Shown piece after piece: positions 7,965 to 17,455 of a stretch of 64,000 nt of DNA. Numbering within the stretch: the first letter of the stretch is position 1; each line of letters opens with the position of its first letter. The position numbers and the translations under genes were made by a program. Under the pieces are notes generated by a model. The model made no database searches and was not told the origin of the DNA. It saw only the letters and a program-made list of their open reading frames with translations. The stretch comes from Flavobacteriaceae bacterium. Its GTDB lineage: Bacteria; Bacteroidota; Bacteroidia; Flavobacteriales; Flavobacteriaceae. The DNA is taken from assembly GCA_947453885.1 (NCBI GenBank), contig CANGIF010000006.1, positions 1-64,000 on the forward strand, read 5' to 3'.

Positions 7965-9083
7965 ATGAAATTCATAGTATCGAGTTCGTACTTATTAAAA
8001 CAATTGCAAGTATTGGGAAGCGTTATTAACAGTAACAACACTTTACCCATTTTAGATAATTTTCTATTTGAATTAGATCAAACCAACCTAACTGTTTCTT
8101 CATCAGATTTAGAAACAACGATGTCAGCTACTTTAGAAATTGATTCTACAAGTAATGGAAGCGTAGCTGTTCCTGCTAAGTTACTTTTAGAAATTTTAAA
8201 AACGTTTCCAGAACAACCTTTGACTTTTACTGTTGAAGAAAACAATACAATTGAGATTAGTTCTAATTCAGGAAAATATGCTTTAGCGTATGCTCTTGGT
8301 GAAGAATTTCCAAAATCTGTTAATCTTGAAGATCCATCTACAACTTTAGTTCCAGCTGATGTAATGGCAACAGCAATAAGCAAAACTATTTTCGCAGCTG
8401 GAAATGATGATTTGCGTCCAGTAATGTCAGGTGTTTTCTTTCAATTTTCTCCAGAAGGTTTAACCTTTGTAGCTACCGATGCTCACAAATTAGTGAAATA
8501 TGCCCGAATAGATGTAAAAGCTTCACAAGTAGCCGATTTTATTATGCCTAAAAAACCTTTAAACATTTTAAAAAGTATTTTGGGAAGTTCTGAATCAGAT
8601 GTTAAAATTGAATACAACGATTCAAACGCCACTTTTTCATTCGACAATTATGTGTTGATGTGTCGTTTAATTGATGGAAAATACCCAAATTATGAAGCTG
8701 TAATACCAAAAGAAAATCCAAACAAACTTTTAATTGATCGTACTTTATTTTTAAATTCTGTTCGTCGTGTTGCAATTTTTTCAAATAAAACCACACATCA
8801 AATACGTTTAAAAATAGCTGGTGCAGAATTGAATATTTCTGCTGAAGATATTGATTATTCCAACAAAGCAGAAGAACGTTTAACTTGTGATTATCAAGGA
8901 GACGATATGCAAATTGGTTTTAATTCAAGATTTTTAACTGAAATGCTTACTAATTTACAATCTGATGGAATAATGTTAGAAATGTCAATGCCCAATCGTG
9001 CAGGAATTTTGACACCTATAGATGGTTTAGACGATGGTGAAACCGTTACTATGCTTGTAATGCCTGTAATGTTAAACAGTTAA
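7965..9083 (+). CDS. dnaN: DNA polymerase III beta subunit (sliding clamp)
   Basis: This 372-residue protein is full length for the beta clamp, three repeated domains that form a dimeric ring around DNA and tether the polymerase. Typical segments are MKFIVSSSYLLKQLQVLGSV at the start, LRPVMSGVFFQF in domain 2, FVATDAHKLV, LIDGKYPNYEAVIPK (about 237-251) and the C-terminal partner-binding end VTMLVMPVML. No dnaA or recF is adjacent, which is usual in Bacteroidetes. A strong hairpin terminator follows. Confidence 0.97.
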   Translation: MKFIVSSSYLLKQLQVLGSVINSNNTLPILDNFLFELDQTNLTVSSSDLETTMSATLEIDSTSNGSVAVPAKLLLEILKTFPEQPLTFTVEENNTIEISSNSGKYALAYALGEEFPKSVNLEDPSTTLVPADVMATAISKTIFAAGNDDLRPVMSGVFFQFSPEGLTFVATDAHKLVKYARIDVKASQVADFIMPKKPLNILKSILGSSESDVKIEYNDSNATFSFDNYVLMCRLIDGKYPNYEAVIPKENPNKLLIDRTLFLNSVRRVAIFSNKTTHQIRLKIAGAELNISAEDIDYSNKAEERLTCDYQGDDMQIGFNSRFLTEMLTNLQSDGIMLEMSMPNRAGILTPIDGLDDGETVTMLVMPVMLNS

Positions 9084-9100
9084 ATTAATTTACGATTCAC

Positions 9101-9138
9101 AAAAAAAGGCGCAATTTTTAAAAATTGCGCCTTTTTTA
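9101..9138. terminator. Bidirectional terminator between dnaN and the gene at 9136
   Basis: The inverted repeat GGCGCAATTTTT / AAAAATTGCGCC is flanked by an A tract on the left and a T tract on the right. It can stop dnaN transcription and also the converging minus-strand gene, whose stop codon lies within the T tract. Confidence 0.85.
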
Positions 9139-9576
9139 TTTTGAGTTGAATTGCCAATCAAATTCGTCTTTATTGTTGATTATAGCTCCCAACTCAACTT
9201 TAACAACATGATTGAATTCTGTTTGAAAAATCAACCAATTGGCTTCGTTAAAATGATTCTCTAACGAATCAAAATCTTCATGCTCCCATTCCGTAAAGCT
9301 TTTGTCTTTAAGATCTTGCTTAAGTTCGTTTATCTTTTTGCCTATAACTTTTTTCCCGTTAAGCTCAAGATCTGGATTGGAACAAATTAGATATCCTAAT
9401 TTTAATTCTTCTTCACTATAAAAGGTAATTCGTACCATTTTGGTGTTGTACAAATAAATGACATTTTGATCTTCATCATTAAATTGTTTGTCTGGTTTTC
9501 CATAAAGTGCTACAACATCCTTTTGCTTCATACCAAAAAGCAATTGATCGATACCTAATTTTGGATTTATTTTCAT
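9136..9576 (-). CDS. Hypothetical protein, 146 aa
   Basis: I do not recognise a named family. The protein is acidic, has no signal peptide or membrane helix, and begins MKINPKLGIDQLLFGMKQKD. The segment LLFGMKQKDVVALYGKPDK resembles the N-terminal helix-turn of SmpA/BamE-like repeats, in which a short motif ending in G-x-P is common, but the rest does not clearly follow. It lies 24 bases downstream of purM on the same strand and could share its transcript. Codon use resembles its neighbours. Confidence 0.65.
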   Translation of the reverse strand: MKINPKLGIDQLLFGMKQKDVVALYGKPDKQFNDEDQNVIYLYNTKMVRITFYSEEELKLGYLICSNPDLELNGKKVIGKKINELKQDLKDKSFTEWEHEDFDSLENHFNEANWLIFQTEFNHVVKVELGAIINNKDEFDWQFNSK

Positions 9577-9600
9577 TTTTTTGTTTATTACAATAGGATT

Positions 9601-10779
9601 TTAATATTCAAATGTTCCGTATTCGCTTTCAATTGTAAGCTTTTTAGTGTCTGAAGCTGCAACCCTTCCTATAATTTTAGCCTCAACACCAAATGATTCT
9701 GAAATTGAAATTATCTTTTCCGCAATAGTTATTGGAACATAGAGCTCCATTCTGTGTCCACAGTTAAAAACTTGATACATTTCTTTCCAATCAGTTTTAG
9801 ACTGTTCTTGAATCATTTTAAATAACGGAGGAATCGGAAATAACCTGTCTTTTATTATATGTAAATTATCAATAAAATGTAGGATTTTAGTTTGTGCACC
9901 TCCACTACAATGAACCATTCCGTGAATTTCAGTAGACGAAAAAGTATCCAGAATTATTTTTATAATTGGTGCATACGTTCTAGTTGGTGAAAGTACTAAT
10001 TTTCCTGCATTTATAGGAATATCTACAATTGAATCTGTTAACTGTAGCGTACCCGCATAAATTAATTCATTGGGTATAGCCGCATCAAAACTTTCCGGGT
10101 ATTTAGTTGCCAATGATTTATCAAACACATCATGTCTTGCCGAAGTTAACCCGTTACTTCCCATTCCACCATTATAAGTACTCTCATAATTTGCCTGTCC
10201 AAAAGAGGCTAATCCAACAATAACATCTCCTGCTTTAATATTAGCATTGTCAATAACAGCGCTACGTTTCAATCTTGCTGTTACTGTTGAGTCTACAATA
10301 ATTGTTCTGACTAAATCGCCAACATCTGCTGTTTCACCTCCAGTTGATATTATTGTAACTCCATAGGTTTTCATTTCATCAATCAATTCTTGAGTTCCTG
10401 AAATTATTGCAGCAATTACTTCAGATGGAATTAAATTCTTGTTTCTTCCAATAGTAGATGATAATAAAATAGTATCTGTTGCGCCTACACAAATTAAATC
10501 ATCAATATTCATGATTAAAGCATCTTGAGCGATGCCTTTCCATACTGAAATATCGCCTGTTTCTTTCCAATAAATGTAAGCCAAAGCTGATTTTGTTCCA
10601 GCACCATCAGCATGCATCACTAAACAATATAGATCGTCATTTGTTAAATAATCAGGAATAATTTTACAAAATGCTTTGGGAAATAATCCTTTATCTATTT
10701 TTTTAATTGCATTATGAACATCTTCTTTAGCGGCAGAAACACCTCGAAGTGCATACTTATTAGTAGTTGCTGAATCCAT
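9601..10779 (-). CDS. purM: Phosphoribosylformylglycinamidine cyclo-ligase (AIR synthase), Bacteroidetes type
   Basis: PurM closes the imidazole ring to give 5-aminoimidazole ribonucleotide in purine synthesis, using ATP. This 392-residue form is longer than the roughly 345 residues of the E. coli enzyme, as is usual in Bacteroidetes. The ATP and metal loops show as HADGAGTKSALAYIY (about 54-68), QDALIMNIDDLICVGA (about 85-100) and STGGETADVGD (about 145-155), with GHRMELY near the C-terminus. The early MDSATTNKYALRGVSAAKED is characteristic of the branch. Other pur genes are not nearby. Confidence 0.88.
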   Translation of the reverse strand: MDSATTNKYALRGVSAAKEDVHNAIKKIDKGLFPKAFCKIIPDYLTNDDLYCLVMHADGAGTKSALAYIYWKETGDISVWKGIAQDALIMNIDDLICVGATDTILLSSTIGRNKNLIPSEVIAAIISGTQELIDEMKTYGVTIISTGGETADVGDLVRTIIVDSTVTARLKRSAVIDNANIKAGDVIVGLASFGQANYESTYNGGMGSNGLTSARHDVFDKSLATKYPESFDAAIPNELIYAGTLQLTDSIVDIPINAGKLVLSPTRTYAPIIKIILDTFSSTEIHGMVHCSGGAQTKILHFIDNLHIIKDRLFPIPPLFKMIQEQSKTDWKEMYQVFNCGHRMELYVPITIAEKIISISESFGVEAKIIGRVAASDTKKLTIESEYGTFEY

Positions 10780-10942
10780 TGGAATTACATGTAGTTGTGT
10801 TAGGCAAATATAGTCTTATTGTTATAAGTAAACAAAATGCTTTTTATAAAAAAAATAGTATCTTTGATGCTTACAAAAAATGAAAGATAACTACTTTATT
10901 TTTACTTTTAATTATCTGTTTATATAAAATTAATCCATTGCA

Positions 10943-11386
10943 ATGAATAACAACGACATATTTAAAAAACTTAGAGTTGCTTTAATGTTAAGAGACGATC
11001 AAATTGTTTCAATTTTAGAATTAGTCGATTTTAGAATATCAAAAGGCGAATTAGGAAATATATTCAGAAGTCAAGACCATGCTGATTATATGGAATGTGG
11101 CGATCAAATTTTGCGTAATTTTTTGAATGGTTTAGTTATTCATCTTCGTGGTACAAAAGAAAATCCGAAAAATCCAAATGATGTTTTAGCCATTCATAAA
11201 GCAGAAGCTAAACCAAAACCTTTTGTTAAAACTAACTCTGAAAATACTGTAAAAGGAGATTTTAAAACTAAGAAACCATTTAATAAAAAACCTTTCAATA
11301 ATTCGGATTCCAAAAAATCGAAAACAGAAAAAATACAAGTAATTGAAAAGGTGAAATTTAAAAACGGGAAAAAAAGTAATAATTAA
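10943..11386 (+). CDS. DUF1456 (YehS-like) family protein
   Basis: The first 68 residues form one DUF1456 unit: NNNDIFKKLRVALMLRDDQI, then FRSQDHADYMECGDQILRNF, then LNGLVIHLRG. E. coli YehS has two such units, this protein one. The second half is a low-complexity lysine, asparagine and proline tail (KPFNKKPFNNSDSKKSK), very basic and probably disordered, which could bind nucleic acid. Function is unknown. It converges with the DciA-like gene only 4 bases from its end. Confidence 0.75.
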   Translation: MNNNDIFKKLRVALMLRDDQIVSILELVDFRISKGELGNIFRSQDHADYMECGDQILRNFLNGLVIHLRGTKENPKNPNDVLAIHKAEAKPKPFVKTNSENTVKGDFKTKKPFNKKPFNNSDSKKSKTEKIQVIEKVKFKNGKKSNN

Positions 11387-11390
11387 ATTA

Positions 11391-11687
11391 CTACCTTAAC
11401 ACAACATCTTTAACAACTTCTCGTCTTAGTTCTTCATTAATCATTTTTATAATTTTATCCTTGCCATAATTCAATTCTTCTCTCAAAACCGAAGATGTAA
11501 GTTCGACATATAGTATTGAATTTTTTAAAAGTACATTTTGTGTATAGCTGTTTACACCGTTTCCCATTAAGGATTTCCATGCTTCCTTTACCTCAATTTG
11601 ATCTATTCCAGGCTGAAGTTTGTTAGTTAGGATAATTTCTTTCAATATATCACTAATTGTACTGTCGTTTTGCATTCGTTTAGCCAT
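11391..11687 (-). CDS. DUF721 / DciA-like protein
   Basis: This 98-residue protein has the DUF721 layout: an N-terminal helix (ISDILKEIILTNKLQPGIDQ), a central W in VKEAWKSLMGNGVNSYTQ, a strand that opens LKNSILYVELTSSVLREELN, and a final helix with KIIKMINEEL. DciA proteins bind and help load the replicative helicase in many bacteria lacking DnaC. The short Bacteroidetes form may do this, but it has not been proven for this branch as far as I can tell. Its start overlaps the upstream lipoprotein stop by one base. Confidence 0.75.
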   Translation of the reverse strand: MAKRMQNDSTISDILKEIILTNKLQPGIDQIEVKEAWKSLMGNGVNSYTQNVLLKNSILYVELTSSVLREELNYGKDKIIKMINEELRREVVKDVVLR

Positions 11688-12106
11688 TATTTTATTGAAA
11701 AAGGAGTAAATTTTTTGTATTGGTATTCTATATTTTGATCGTTAACTATTACTAATATATCTTTTGTTAACGATACCATTCTTTCTTTCCATTTAGCATA
11801 AGAAGTAACATAATTAATGAATGTTTCGCCATTCTTTTGAGTTATGGTTATAGCTTCTGATTGATTGTTTACTAGATAAGTGCCATTAAATTGTGGTGTT
11901 ACTTTTTTTCTGATACCATTTTTATTTTTCAATTCAAAAAAATCAATTGTTTCGTTTACTTTATATTCTTTTTTGGATCCGTCAGGTTTGGTTACTTTCT
12001 CAATTTCCCAATATCCATTAAGATTGACTAAATCTGTATCTGTTATTTTAGTTTGACATCCACCTAAAGTAAGTAGAAAAGTAAGACATACAATTATATT
12101 TTTCAT
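11687..12106 (-). CDS. Putative lipoprotein, lipocalin-like small protein
   Basis: This 139-residue protein starts with a lipoprotein signal, LTFLLTLGGCQ, with the lipidated cysteine at residue 17. The mature part is beta-rich (LNGYWEIEKV, IDFFELKNKNG, FNGTYLVNNQ, ITITQKNGETFINYV, MVSLTKDILVIVND), which suggests a small barrel like other Bacteroidetes lipocalin-like lipoproteins. No ligand can be inferred. Its stop overlaps the DciA-like gene start by one base (CATTA), so the two are co-translated. Confidence 0.75.
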   Translation of the reverse strand: MKNIIVCLTFLLTLGGCQTKITDTDLVNLNGYWEIEKVTKPDGSKKEYKVNETIDFFELKNKNGIRKKVTPQFNGTYLVNNQSEAITITQKNGETFINYVTSYAKWKERMVSLTKDILVIVNDQNIEYQYKKFTPFSIK

Positions 12107-12214
12107 TAGTTTTTTGTGATTTGTGATTTGTATTTTAAATTAATGTTTACATTTAGGGTAATCATAATTAAAATTTTAAATACAAAAATACTTTTTTTTA
12201 GTTGTTAGACTCTT

Positions 12215-12222
12215 TATTTTTG
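12215..12222 (+). promoter_or_regulatory. Possible -7 promoter element for the gene at 12280
   Basis: TATTTTTG fits TAnnTTTG and lies 58 bases before the start codon of the serine hydrolase gene. No clear -33 element is seen at the standard spacing. Confidence 0.3.
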
Positions 12223-12279
12223 AAATAACACTTAAACTAATTTTAGTTTTTTTAGTCAAAATGAAAAAATGAAAAAAAA

Positions 12280-13365
12280 ATGAAACCGATAAATTTATTT
12301 CTAATAGTAGCTTTTTTTGCGACAAGTTGCTCCAAAAGCTCCGAAATAGTTCAAAATAATCCTGAAACTAGTGCTATGTATTTTCCGCCTAATGGCAGTA
12401 CTATATGGGAAACAACTTCAATTGAAGCTTTAGGTTGGCATTCAAATGCTGTACAACCATTATTAGATTATCTTCTTTTGAAGAACAGCAAGTCCTTTAT
12501 GATTTTAGTTAATGGAAGAATTGTAATGGAAAATTACTTTAATGGACATGATGCAAATACAAACTGGTACTGGGCAAGCGCTGGAAAAACTTTAACAGCT
12601 ACAGTAACCGGAATTGCGCAACAAGAAGGTTTATTAAACATAAACAATACCGTTTCGCAATATGTAGGAAATGGATGGACAAGCGAAACTATTAATAAAG
12701 AAAACCAAATTACGTGCAAGCATTTACTCACTATGACTTCAGGATTAGACGATGCATACAATGGAGATTTTGTAGCTCCAACCAATTTAATTTATAATGC
12801 CGATGCAGGCACTCGTTGGGCTTACGACAATGTATATGTAAAACTTCAAGACGTAGTAGCAAATCAGACAGGTCAAACTTGGAACGATTATTTTAATACC
12901 AAATTAAGAGATAAAATTGGAATGAGTAGCACTGGATTTTGGTACGATGATACCTCAACTGGTTTAAAAATTTATTTCAGTAATACGAGAAGTATGGCAA
13001 GATTTGGGTTATTAGCTTTAAATAAAGGAAACTGGAATGGAACAAAAATTATAAACGAAACGTACTGGGATGAAGCAACCTCTACCTCTCAAACAATTAA
13101 TAAAAGTTATGGTTACCTATGGTGGCTAAATGGTAAAGCCAGTTATCATCTACCAGAAAGTCAATTGGAATTTACGGGAGCTATTATACCTCATGGCCCA
13201 CAAGATATGTATATGGCTTTAGGAAAAAACGATCAAAAAATTTATGTAATTCCAAGCATGAAAATGGTTGTAATCAGAATGGGAAATGCTGCAGATACAG
13301 TAAATATGGCATTGTCTGATTTCGATGATGTTTTATGGCAAAAAATTACAGCTCTTTATCTGTAA
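12280..13365 (+). CDS. Serine hydrolase lipoprotein, class C beta-lactamase-like family
   Basis: This 361-residue exported protein has a lipoprotein signal (LFLIVAFFATSCSK, Cys at about 17) and the fold of the class C beta-lactamase/DD-peptidase superfamily. The nucleophile motif is SAGK (100-103), the second motif is YDN in AYDNVYVKLQD, and the region HLLTMTSGLDD is diagnostic. These proteins are usually esterases or peptidases, and their resistance role is rarely shown. The A-rich leader has two short out-of-frame ATGs before the chosen ATG. Confidence 0.85.
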   Translation: MKPINLFLIVAFFATSCSKSSEIVQNNPETSAMYFPPNGSTIWETTSIEALGWHSNAVQPLLDYLLLKNSKSFMILVNGRIVMENYFNGHDANTNWYWASAGKTLTATVTGIAQQEGLLNINNTVSQYVGNGWTSETINKENQITCKHLLTMTSGLDDAYNGDFVAPTNLIYNADAGTRWAYDNVYVKLQDVVANQTGQTWNDYFNTKLRDKIGMSSTGFWYDDTSTGLKIYFSNTRSMARFGLLALNKGNWNGTKIINETYWDEATSTSQTINKSYGYLWWLNGKASYHLPESQLEFTGAIIPHGPQDMYMALGKNDQKIYVIPSMKMVVIRMGNAADTVNMALSDFDDVLWQKITALYL

Positions 13366-13390
13366 AAGAACCTCTTTAAATTTTTAAATA

Positions 13391-13440
13391 AAAACCGCTA
13401 ATATAACTTTCGAACAGAAAGCTACTTTAGCGGTTATTTC
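13391..13440. terminator. Bidirectional terminator between convergent genes
   Basis: AACCGCTA (13393-13400) pairs with TAGCGGTT (13428-13435), and an inner CTTTC/GAAAG stem closes a five-base loop. Weak A and T tracts flank it. It lies between the serine hydrolase (plus) and the TonB receptor (minus). Confidence 0.6.
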
Positions 13441-13459
13441 ATATTATTAAAAACTTTTT

Positions 13460-15409
13460 TTATAAATGTAAAATAATTCCAATTTTAAAATTTCTTCCTC
13501 TAGTACTATACCCAATGTTTTCCACAAAATCTACATTAAATATATTGTTTAGTGAAGCAAAATAACTTATTTTATTTGTAGGATTTTCAATTCTAAAAGT
13601 TGTATTAACTAACTGATAGGAAGCTAAACTAACTTTTTGGGTGGTGTAAGTAATTCCGTCAAAATAAAAATCTTTTCTACCATCCATATATTGATAAGTG
13701 GTATTAATACTTACTTTTTTGGTTAGTTGAGTAACTAATGAAGCGTTCATTTTATGTTTTGGAATTAATCGATCTAAAGCTTCTTCAACTAGAATAAAAG
13801 TATAATTTGTATTCAAATGAAAGGATTTAGAAATTGCAACTGAAAATTCGGTTTCAATCCCTTTTGCTGTATTCTTCCCATCAATATTTATGTAATTCCC
13901 TTGAAAAGTTACTGGGTTGGTATAAAAACCAATAAAATTGGTTTGCTCTCTGTAAAAACCAATACTGCTTAAACGTATTTTTTTGTCTAATAGTTGAGTT
14001 TCAAATCCCACTTCAAATGTTGTGTTTTTTTCGGGAGTTAAATTTGAATTGCCGTATTCTGAATACAATTGATACAAACTTGGTGTAATAAAAGCAGTGC
14101 TAACAGAAGTTAAAACTTTAAAAGGAAAAGATTTAAAATCAAATGAAGGATTAATATTGTAAACCAATTGATTACCATATTGGCTGTGTGTGTTATATCT
14201 TGATCCTAAATTAACATTCAATCCAAAAGGTAGTGAAATTACAGCTGTTGCATAAGGATCTGCCATTACAAACTTTGTAGATGCTTTAGTCAAATTTCCA
14301 TAAACCGAATTCAAATTCATATCATGAAATTGAAATTGAAATCCTGTAACAATGAAAAATAATTTAGAAAAATTATATTTATTAAAAGCATCAGCGTTTA
14401 TACTTCTAGAAGCATATTCTGTTTGTTCCAAAGTTCCTAAATACGATAATTCTTGATATGCTCTTATTAATTTGGTAAAACCAACATTCAAATTAAATTC
14501 GCCTTTTTTATAGTGGTATTTTGGTACAAATCCAAATCTCACTTGGTCTGACTTTGATTGATTAAAAGGTGTATCATTTGTACCTGTATTATCAAAAGCT
14601 GCATCATAGGCATTGTGAATTCGATCAAGGTTACCAAAAAATTCTATTGATAATTGTTTTGAAAAATTAAATCCCAATTTAGAAACTAAATTTATCCTCG
14701 AAAAACGATCATTTTCAGTATTTGTACCTGAATTTGGTGTTGCTATTTGTGACATTCCGTTTACTTCAGTGCTATTTAATGCAGCTAAATAATGTATTTT
14801 ACTTGCAGTTCCTGAAAAAGATACACCTTGATTCATTTCTTGTGCACTTATTTTATGCGTTTGAGAAGTATTATTTGTACCTAAATTGATATAGGCAGCT
14901 ACATCCATTTTTTTTATTCCTGCTTTCTTTAAAATTATGTTAATAACACCTGTTGCTGCTCCTGATCCATATAACGTACTAGCAGCGCCTTTCATAATTT
15001 CAATGCTTTCTATTTGTTCAATTGGCAGCAACCTTAAATCGTACTCTAAATTTATTCCTGAAGCATCAGTCACTGGAATACCATCTATTATTATTAACAC
15101 TTGGTTATTTTTTCCACCCCTAATGTAAGACCCTAAATTTTTACCTGTAACACTTTGATTGCCATTAATTTCAACGCCTGCAACAGTAGAAAGCACATTT
15201 GCTAAGGATTGCCCTACATTTCTGGCAAGTTCATCAGCTGAAATTATGGTAATAATTTTACCTGATTTTTCTTTTTCTAAAGCAAATTTTGAATCTGAAA
15301 TAACTACTTCAGAAAGTTCATTTGAAGTTGTTTTGAAGTTCTCTTGCGACCATACACAAGAGGATAATAGTACTAAAATAGCACTATTAAAAATGTTTTT
15401 TTTGTTCAT
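13460..15409 (-). CDS. TonB-dependent outer membrane receptor, BtuB-like (probable cobalamin or corrinoid uptake)
   Basis: This outer membrane receptor has 649 residues from the ATG at 15409. It has a signal peptide (NKKNIFNSAILVLLSSCVWSQ), a plug domain (about 25-150) with GKNLGSYIRGGKNNQVLIII and ESIEIMKGAASTLYGSGAAT, then a barrel ending in KIGIILHL with the usual hydrophobic end. A longer frame reaches 15574, but that part overlaps a cobalamin riboswitch and reads as non-protein. The riboswitch upstream makes cobalamin the likely substrate. No btuCDF genes are adjacent. Confidence 0.9.
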   Translation of the reverse strand: MNKKNIFNSAILVLLSSCVWSQENFKTTSNELSEVVISDSKFALEKEKSGKIITIISADELARNVGQSLANVLSTVAGVEINGNQSVTGKNLGSYIRGGKNNQVLIIIDGIPVTDASGINLEYDLRLLPIEQIESIEIMKGAASTLYGSGAATGVINIILKKAGIKKMDVAAYINLGTNNTSQTHKISAQEMNQGVSFSGTASKIHYLAALNSTEVNGMSQIATPNSGTNTENDRFSRINLVSKLGFNFSKQLSIEFFGNLDRIHNAYDAAFDNTGTNDTPFNQSKSDQVRFGFVPKYHYKKGEFNLNVGFTKLIRAYQELSYLGTLEQTEYASRSINADAFNKYNFSKLFFIVTGFQFQFHDMNLNSVYGNLTKASTKFVMADPYATAVISLPFGLNVNLGSRYNTHSQYGNQLVYNINPSFDFKSFPFKVLTSVSTAFITPSLYQLYSEYGNSNLTPEKNTTFEVGFETQLLDKKIRLSSIGFYREQTNFIGFYTNPVTFQGNYINIDGKNTAKGIETEFSVAISKSFHLNTNYTFILVEEALDRLIPKHKMNASLVTQLTKKVSINTTYQYMDGRKDFYFDGITYTTQKVSLASYQLVNTTFRIENPTNKISYFASLNNIFNVDFVENIGYSTRGRNFKIGIILHL

Positions 15410-15501
15410 TTTTAATATTAAAAAATTTTTAAAAATGGGAGAAAAGTATGAAATTACCCATACCCAAACCTTTTTTCCCGAAAGTTTGTTACTAGTATAA
15501 T

Positions 15502-15700
15502 AGGCAGGTCTCCTGGCTTGCGTCTTGTTGTTTACCTTCCCAAGTTTTCTCAGTGGTTTTTGTAGTAACAACAAGCTTTATAGCATACAGTTGCGGGTAC
15601 AGCTCAAGATTTTTAACGAAATTCTTTAATTACAAATTAAAAAAGTATTTCTTTAAGTACTTGATTCCCTTTTAATGTAGTTTCTGAACAATAGAAAATA
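15502..15700 (-). ncRNA. Cobalamin riboswitch (AdoCbl/B12 box family)
   Basis: Read on the minus strand, the leader shows the family landmarks in order: AAAAGGGAATC (15663-15673), GAGCTGTACCCGCAACTG (centred near 15596), CCACTGAGAAAACTTGGGAAG (15538-15558) and GCAAGCCAGGAGACCTGCC (15503-15521). The spacing fits the conserved core. It lies about 95 bases before the TonB receptor start, so vitamin B12 binding would switch receptor expression off. The outer ends are approximate. Confidence 0.9.
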
Positions 15701-16136
15701 CAACCTTATCACGATACAAATATAGCTGTTATGATAAGAATTCACAAGTTATTATTGGTTGTTTACTAATATTTGAAAACGTTTAAAATAAAAAACACAC
15801 CAATTTTAATTAAATTTAATATACTGAAAAAAAAAGCTATAAAAATTAATAATTATTTTTTTACATGAAAATGAATTATATCAGTTTTTAGATAAAACAA
15901 AAAAAAACAGATAATTCAAAATTGAACCACCTGTTTTAAAATATTTTATAATTCTTATCTATTCTATCATTTCTTCATAAAGTGAATTGTCATTGTTAAA
16001 ATTATCATTAAAAAATATCAACTTCACTTTCAAAGTCTGTCAATTATTTTATTTAGTAAACTGAATATTAAAAATTTACTACTTAAAATATAGTTCTTGA
16101 TCTATTTTTGAGTTAGAATTTATAAGTATATTGAAA
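15701..16136. other. AT-rich intergenic region without a gene
   Basis: I see no coding frame. The right part lies downstream of sucD. A possible minus-strand hairpin at about 15902-15937 pairs AAAACAG with CTGTTTT around an inner TTCAA/TTGAA, but it is weak. The left part probably holds the promoter of the riboswitch-controlled receptor. Confidence 0.5.
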
Positions 16137-17009
16137 TTAACCCATTAATTCCTTAACTTTTAAACCAATTTCAGCTGGAGAGTCAACAACATGAATTCCA
16201 TTTTCTCTCATTATACGTTTTTTAGCTTCAGCTGTATCATCTGCTCCTCCAACTATTGCTCCTGCGTGACCCATTGTGCGTCCTTTTGGAGCTGTTTCAC
16301 CCGCAATAAAACCGACAACTGGTTTTCTATTACCATCTTGTTTAATCCACTTTGCGGCATCGGCTTCAAGTTGTCCACCAATTTCCCCTATCATAATGAT
16401 GCATTTTGTTTCTGGATCATTCATTAAAAGTTCAACTGCTTCTTTTGTTGTTGTACCAATTATTGGATCTCCTCCTATTCCGATTGCAGTTGTTATACCT
16501 AATCCTTGTTTTACTACTTGGTCAGCTGCCTCGTAAGTAAGTGTCCCTGACTTTGATACAATACCAATAGTTCCTTTTTTGAAGACAAATCCAGGCATGA
16601 TACCAACCTTCGCTTCCCCTGGAGTTATAACTCCTGGACAATTTGGTCCAATTAATCTACAATTTCTTGATTTTATATATTCATAGGCTTTTATCATATC
16701 TGCAACTGGTATACCTTCTGTAATTGTTATAATCACTTTTATACCAGCATCAGCTGCTTCCATTATAGCATCAGCTGCGAATGCTGGTGGTACAAAAATT
16801 ATTGTGGTATCTGCTCTAGCTAATTCTACTGCGTCTTTTACAGTATTGAATACAGGACGTTCTAAATGTGTAGTTCCACCTTTTCCTGGAGTAACTCCTC
16901 CTACTACATTTGTTCCATATTCTATCATTTGTGATGCATGGAAAGTTCCTTCGCTTCCAGTAAAACCTTGTACAATAATTTTAGAATCTTTATTAACTAA
17001 AACGCTCAT
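16137..17009 (-). CDS. sucD: Succinate-CoA ligase (ADP/GDP-forming) subunit alpha
   Basis: This 290-residue protein is the CoA-binding and phosphohistidine subunit of succinyl-CoA synthetase in the citric acid cycle. The N-terminal segment [21 protein letters not shown] and [10 protein letters not shown] bind CoA. The phosphorylated histidine is in [11 protein letters not shown] (about residue 245). The beta subunit gene sucC is not in the window, which is common in flavobacteria. A -7-like element just upstream suggests that it has its own promoter. Confidence 0.96.
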   Translation of the reverse strand: MSVLVNKDSKIIVQGFTGSEGTFHASQMIEYGTNVVGGVTPGKGGTTHLERPVFNTVKDAVELARADTTIIFVPPAFAADAIMEAADAGIKVIITITEGIPVADMIKAYEYIKSRNCRLIGPNCPGVITPGEAKVGIMPGFVFKKGTIGIVSKSGTLTYEAADQVVKQGLGITTAIGIGGDPIIGTTTKEAVELLMNDPETKCIIMIGEIGGQLEADAAKWIKQDGNRKPVVGFIAGETAPKGRTMGHAGAIVGGADDTAEAKKRIMRENGIHVVDSPAEIGLKVKELMG

Positions 17010-17043
17010 GATTTATGATTTATGTTGTTTTTATATTTTTATA

Positions 17044-17051
17044 CAAAAGTA
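17044..17051 (-). promoter_or_regulatory. Possible -7 promoter element of sucD
   Basis: On the minus strand the sequence TACTTTTG matches TAnnTTTG, 35 bases before the sucD start. This supports separate transcription from the envelope genes upstream. Confidence 0.4.
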
Positions 17052-17092
17052 AGGTTTTTACAAGAATTTATTTATTAAAAATTCAAAATAAA

Positions 17093-17455
17093 TTACAATA
17101 ATTGACTAATTTGATACCCTCGAAATAATTTTTCATCTTTTAATTCCCAAATAACAAAAAAATTTGCCAATAAAATTTCTTCTCTTGGATTTTCTATAGT
17201 TTTAACTGAATGAGAATATTTTACAGCAAAAGTATTTTTCTCTTTAATCAAATGTGTTATTCGTACTTTAGATCGAATATAAGCCTTTGCTATATTATCA
17301 GTAAAATCTAGAATTTCTTGATAGTCCATAACAATTGCTCCTTTTGAACTATTCCATTCTAAAATAATATCTGGGTGCAAAAAAGTCTGCATGACTTTGC
17401 TATTAATAAGTGCATCTGATTTGTAAAAATCAATAATTATTTTTTTTGAAAACAT
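17093..17455 (-). CDS. NTF2-like / SnoaL-fold protein
   Basis: This 120-residue protein resembles nuclear transport factor 2-like proteins: an N-terminal helical half (IIIDFYKSDALINSKVMQTF), HPDIILEWNSSKG, and later strands with VRITHLIKEKNTFAVKYSHS and FFVIWELKDEKLFRGYQISQ. Such domains serve many roles, from enzymes to binding modules, so none is assigned. Its ATG overlaps the stop of the LpxD-like gene by one base, so it belongs to the envelope operon. Confidence 0.7.
   Translation of the reverse strand: MFSKKIIIDFYKSDALINSKVMQTFLHPDIILEWNSSKGAIVMDYQEILDFTDNIAKAYIRSKVRITHLIKEKNTFAVKYSHSVKTIENPREEILLANFFVIWELKDEKLFRGYQISQLL

Noticed and set aside
15410-15574. N-terminal extension of the TonB receptor
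   Set aside because: It includes the end of the cobalamin riboswitch and comes before a normal signal peptide at 15409.
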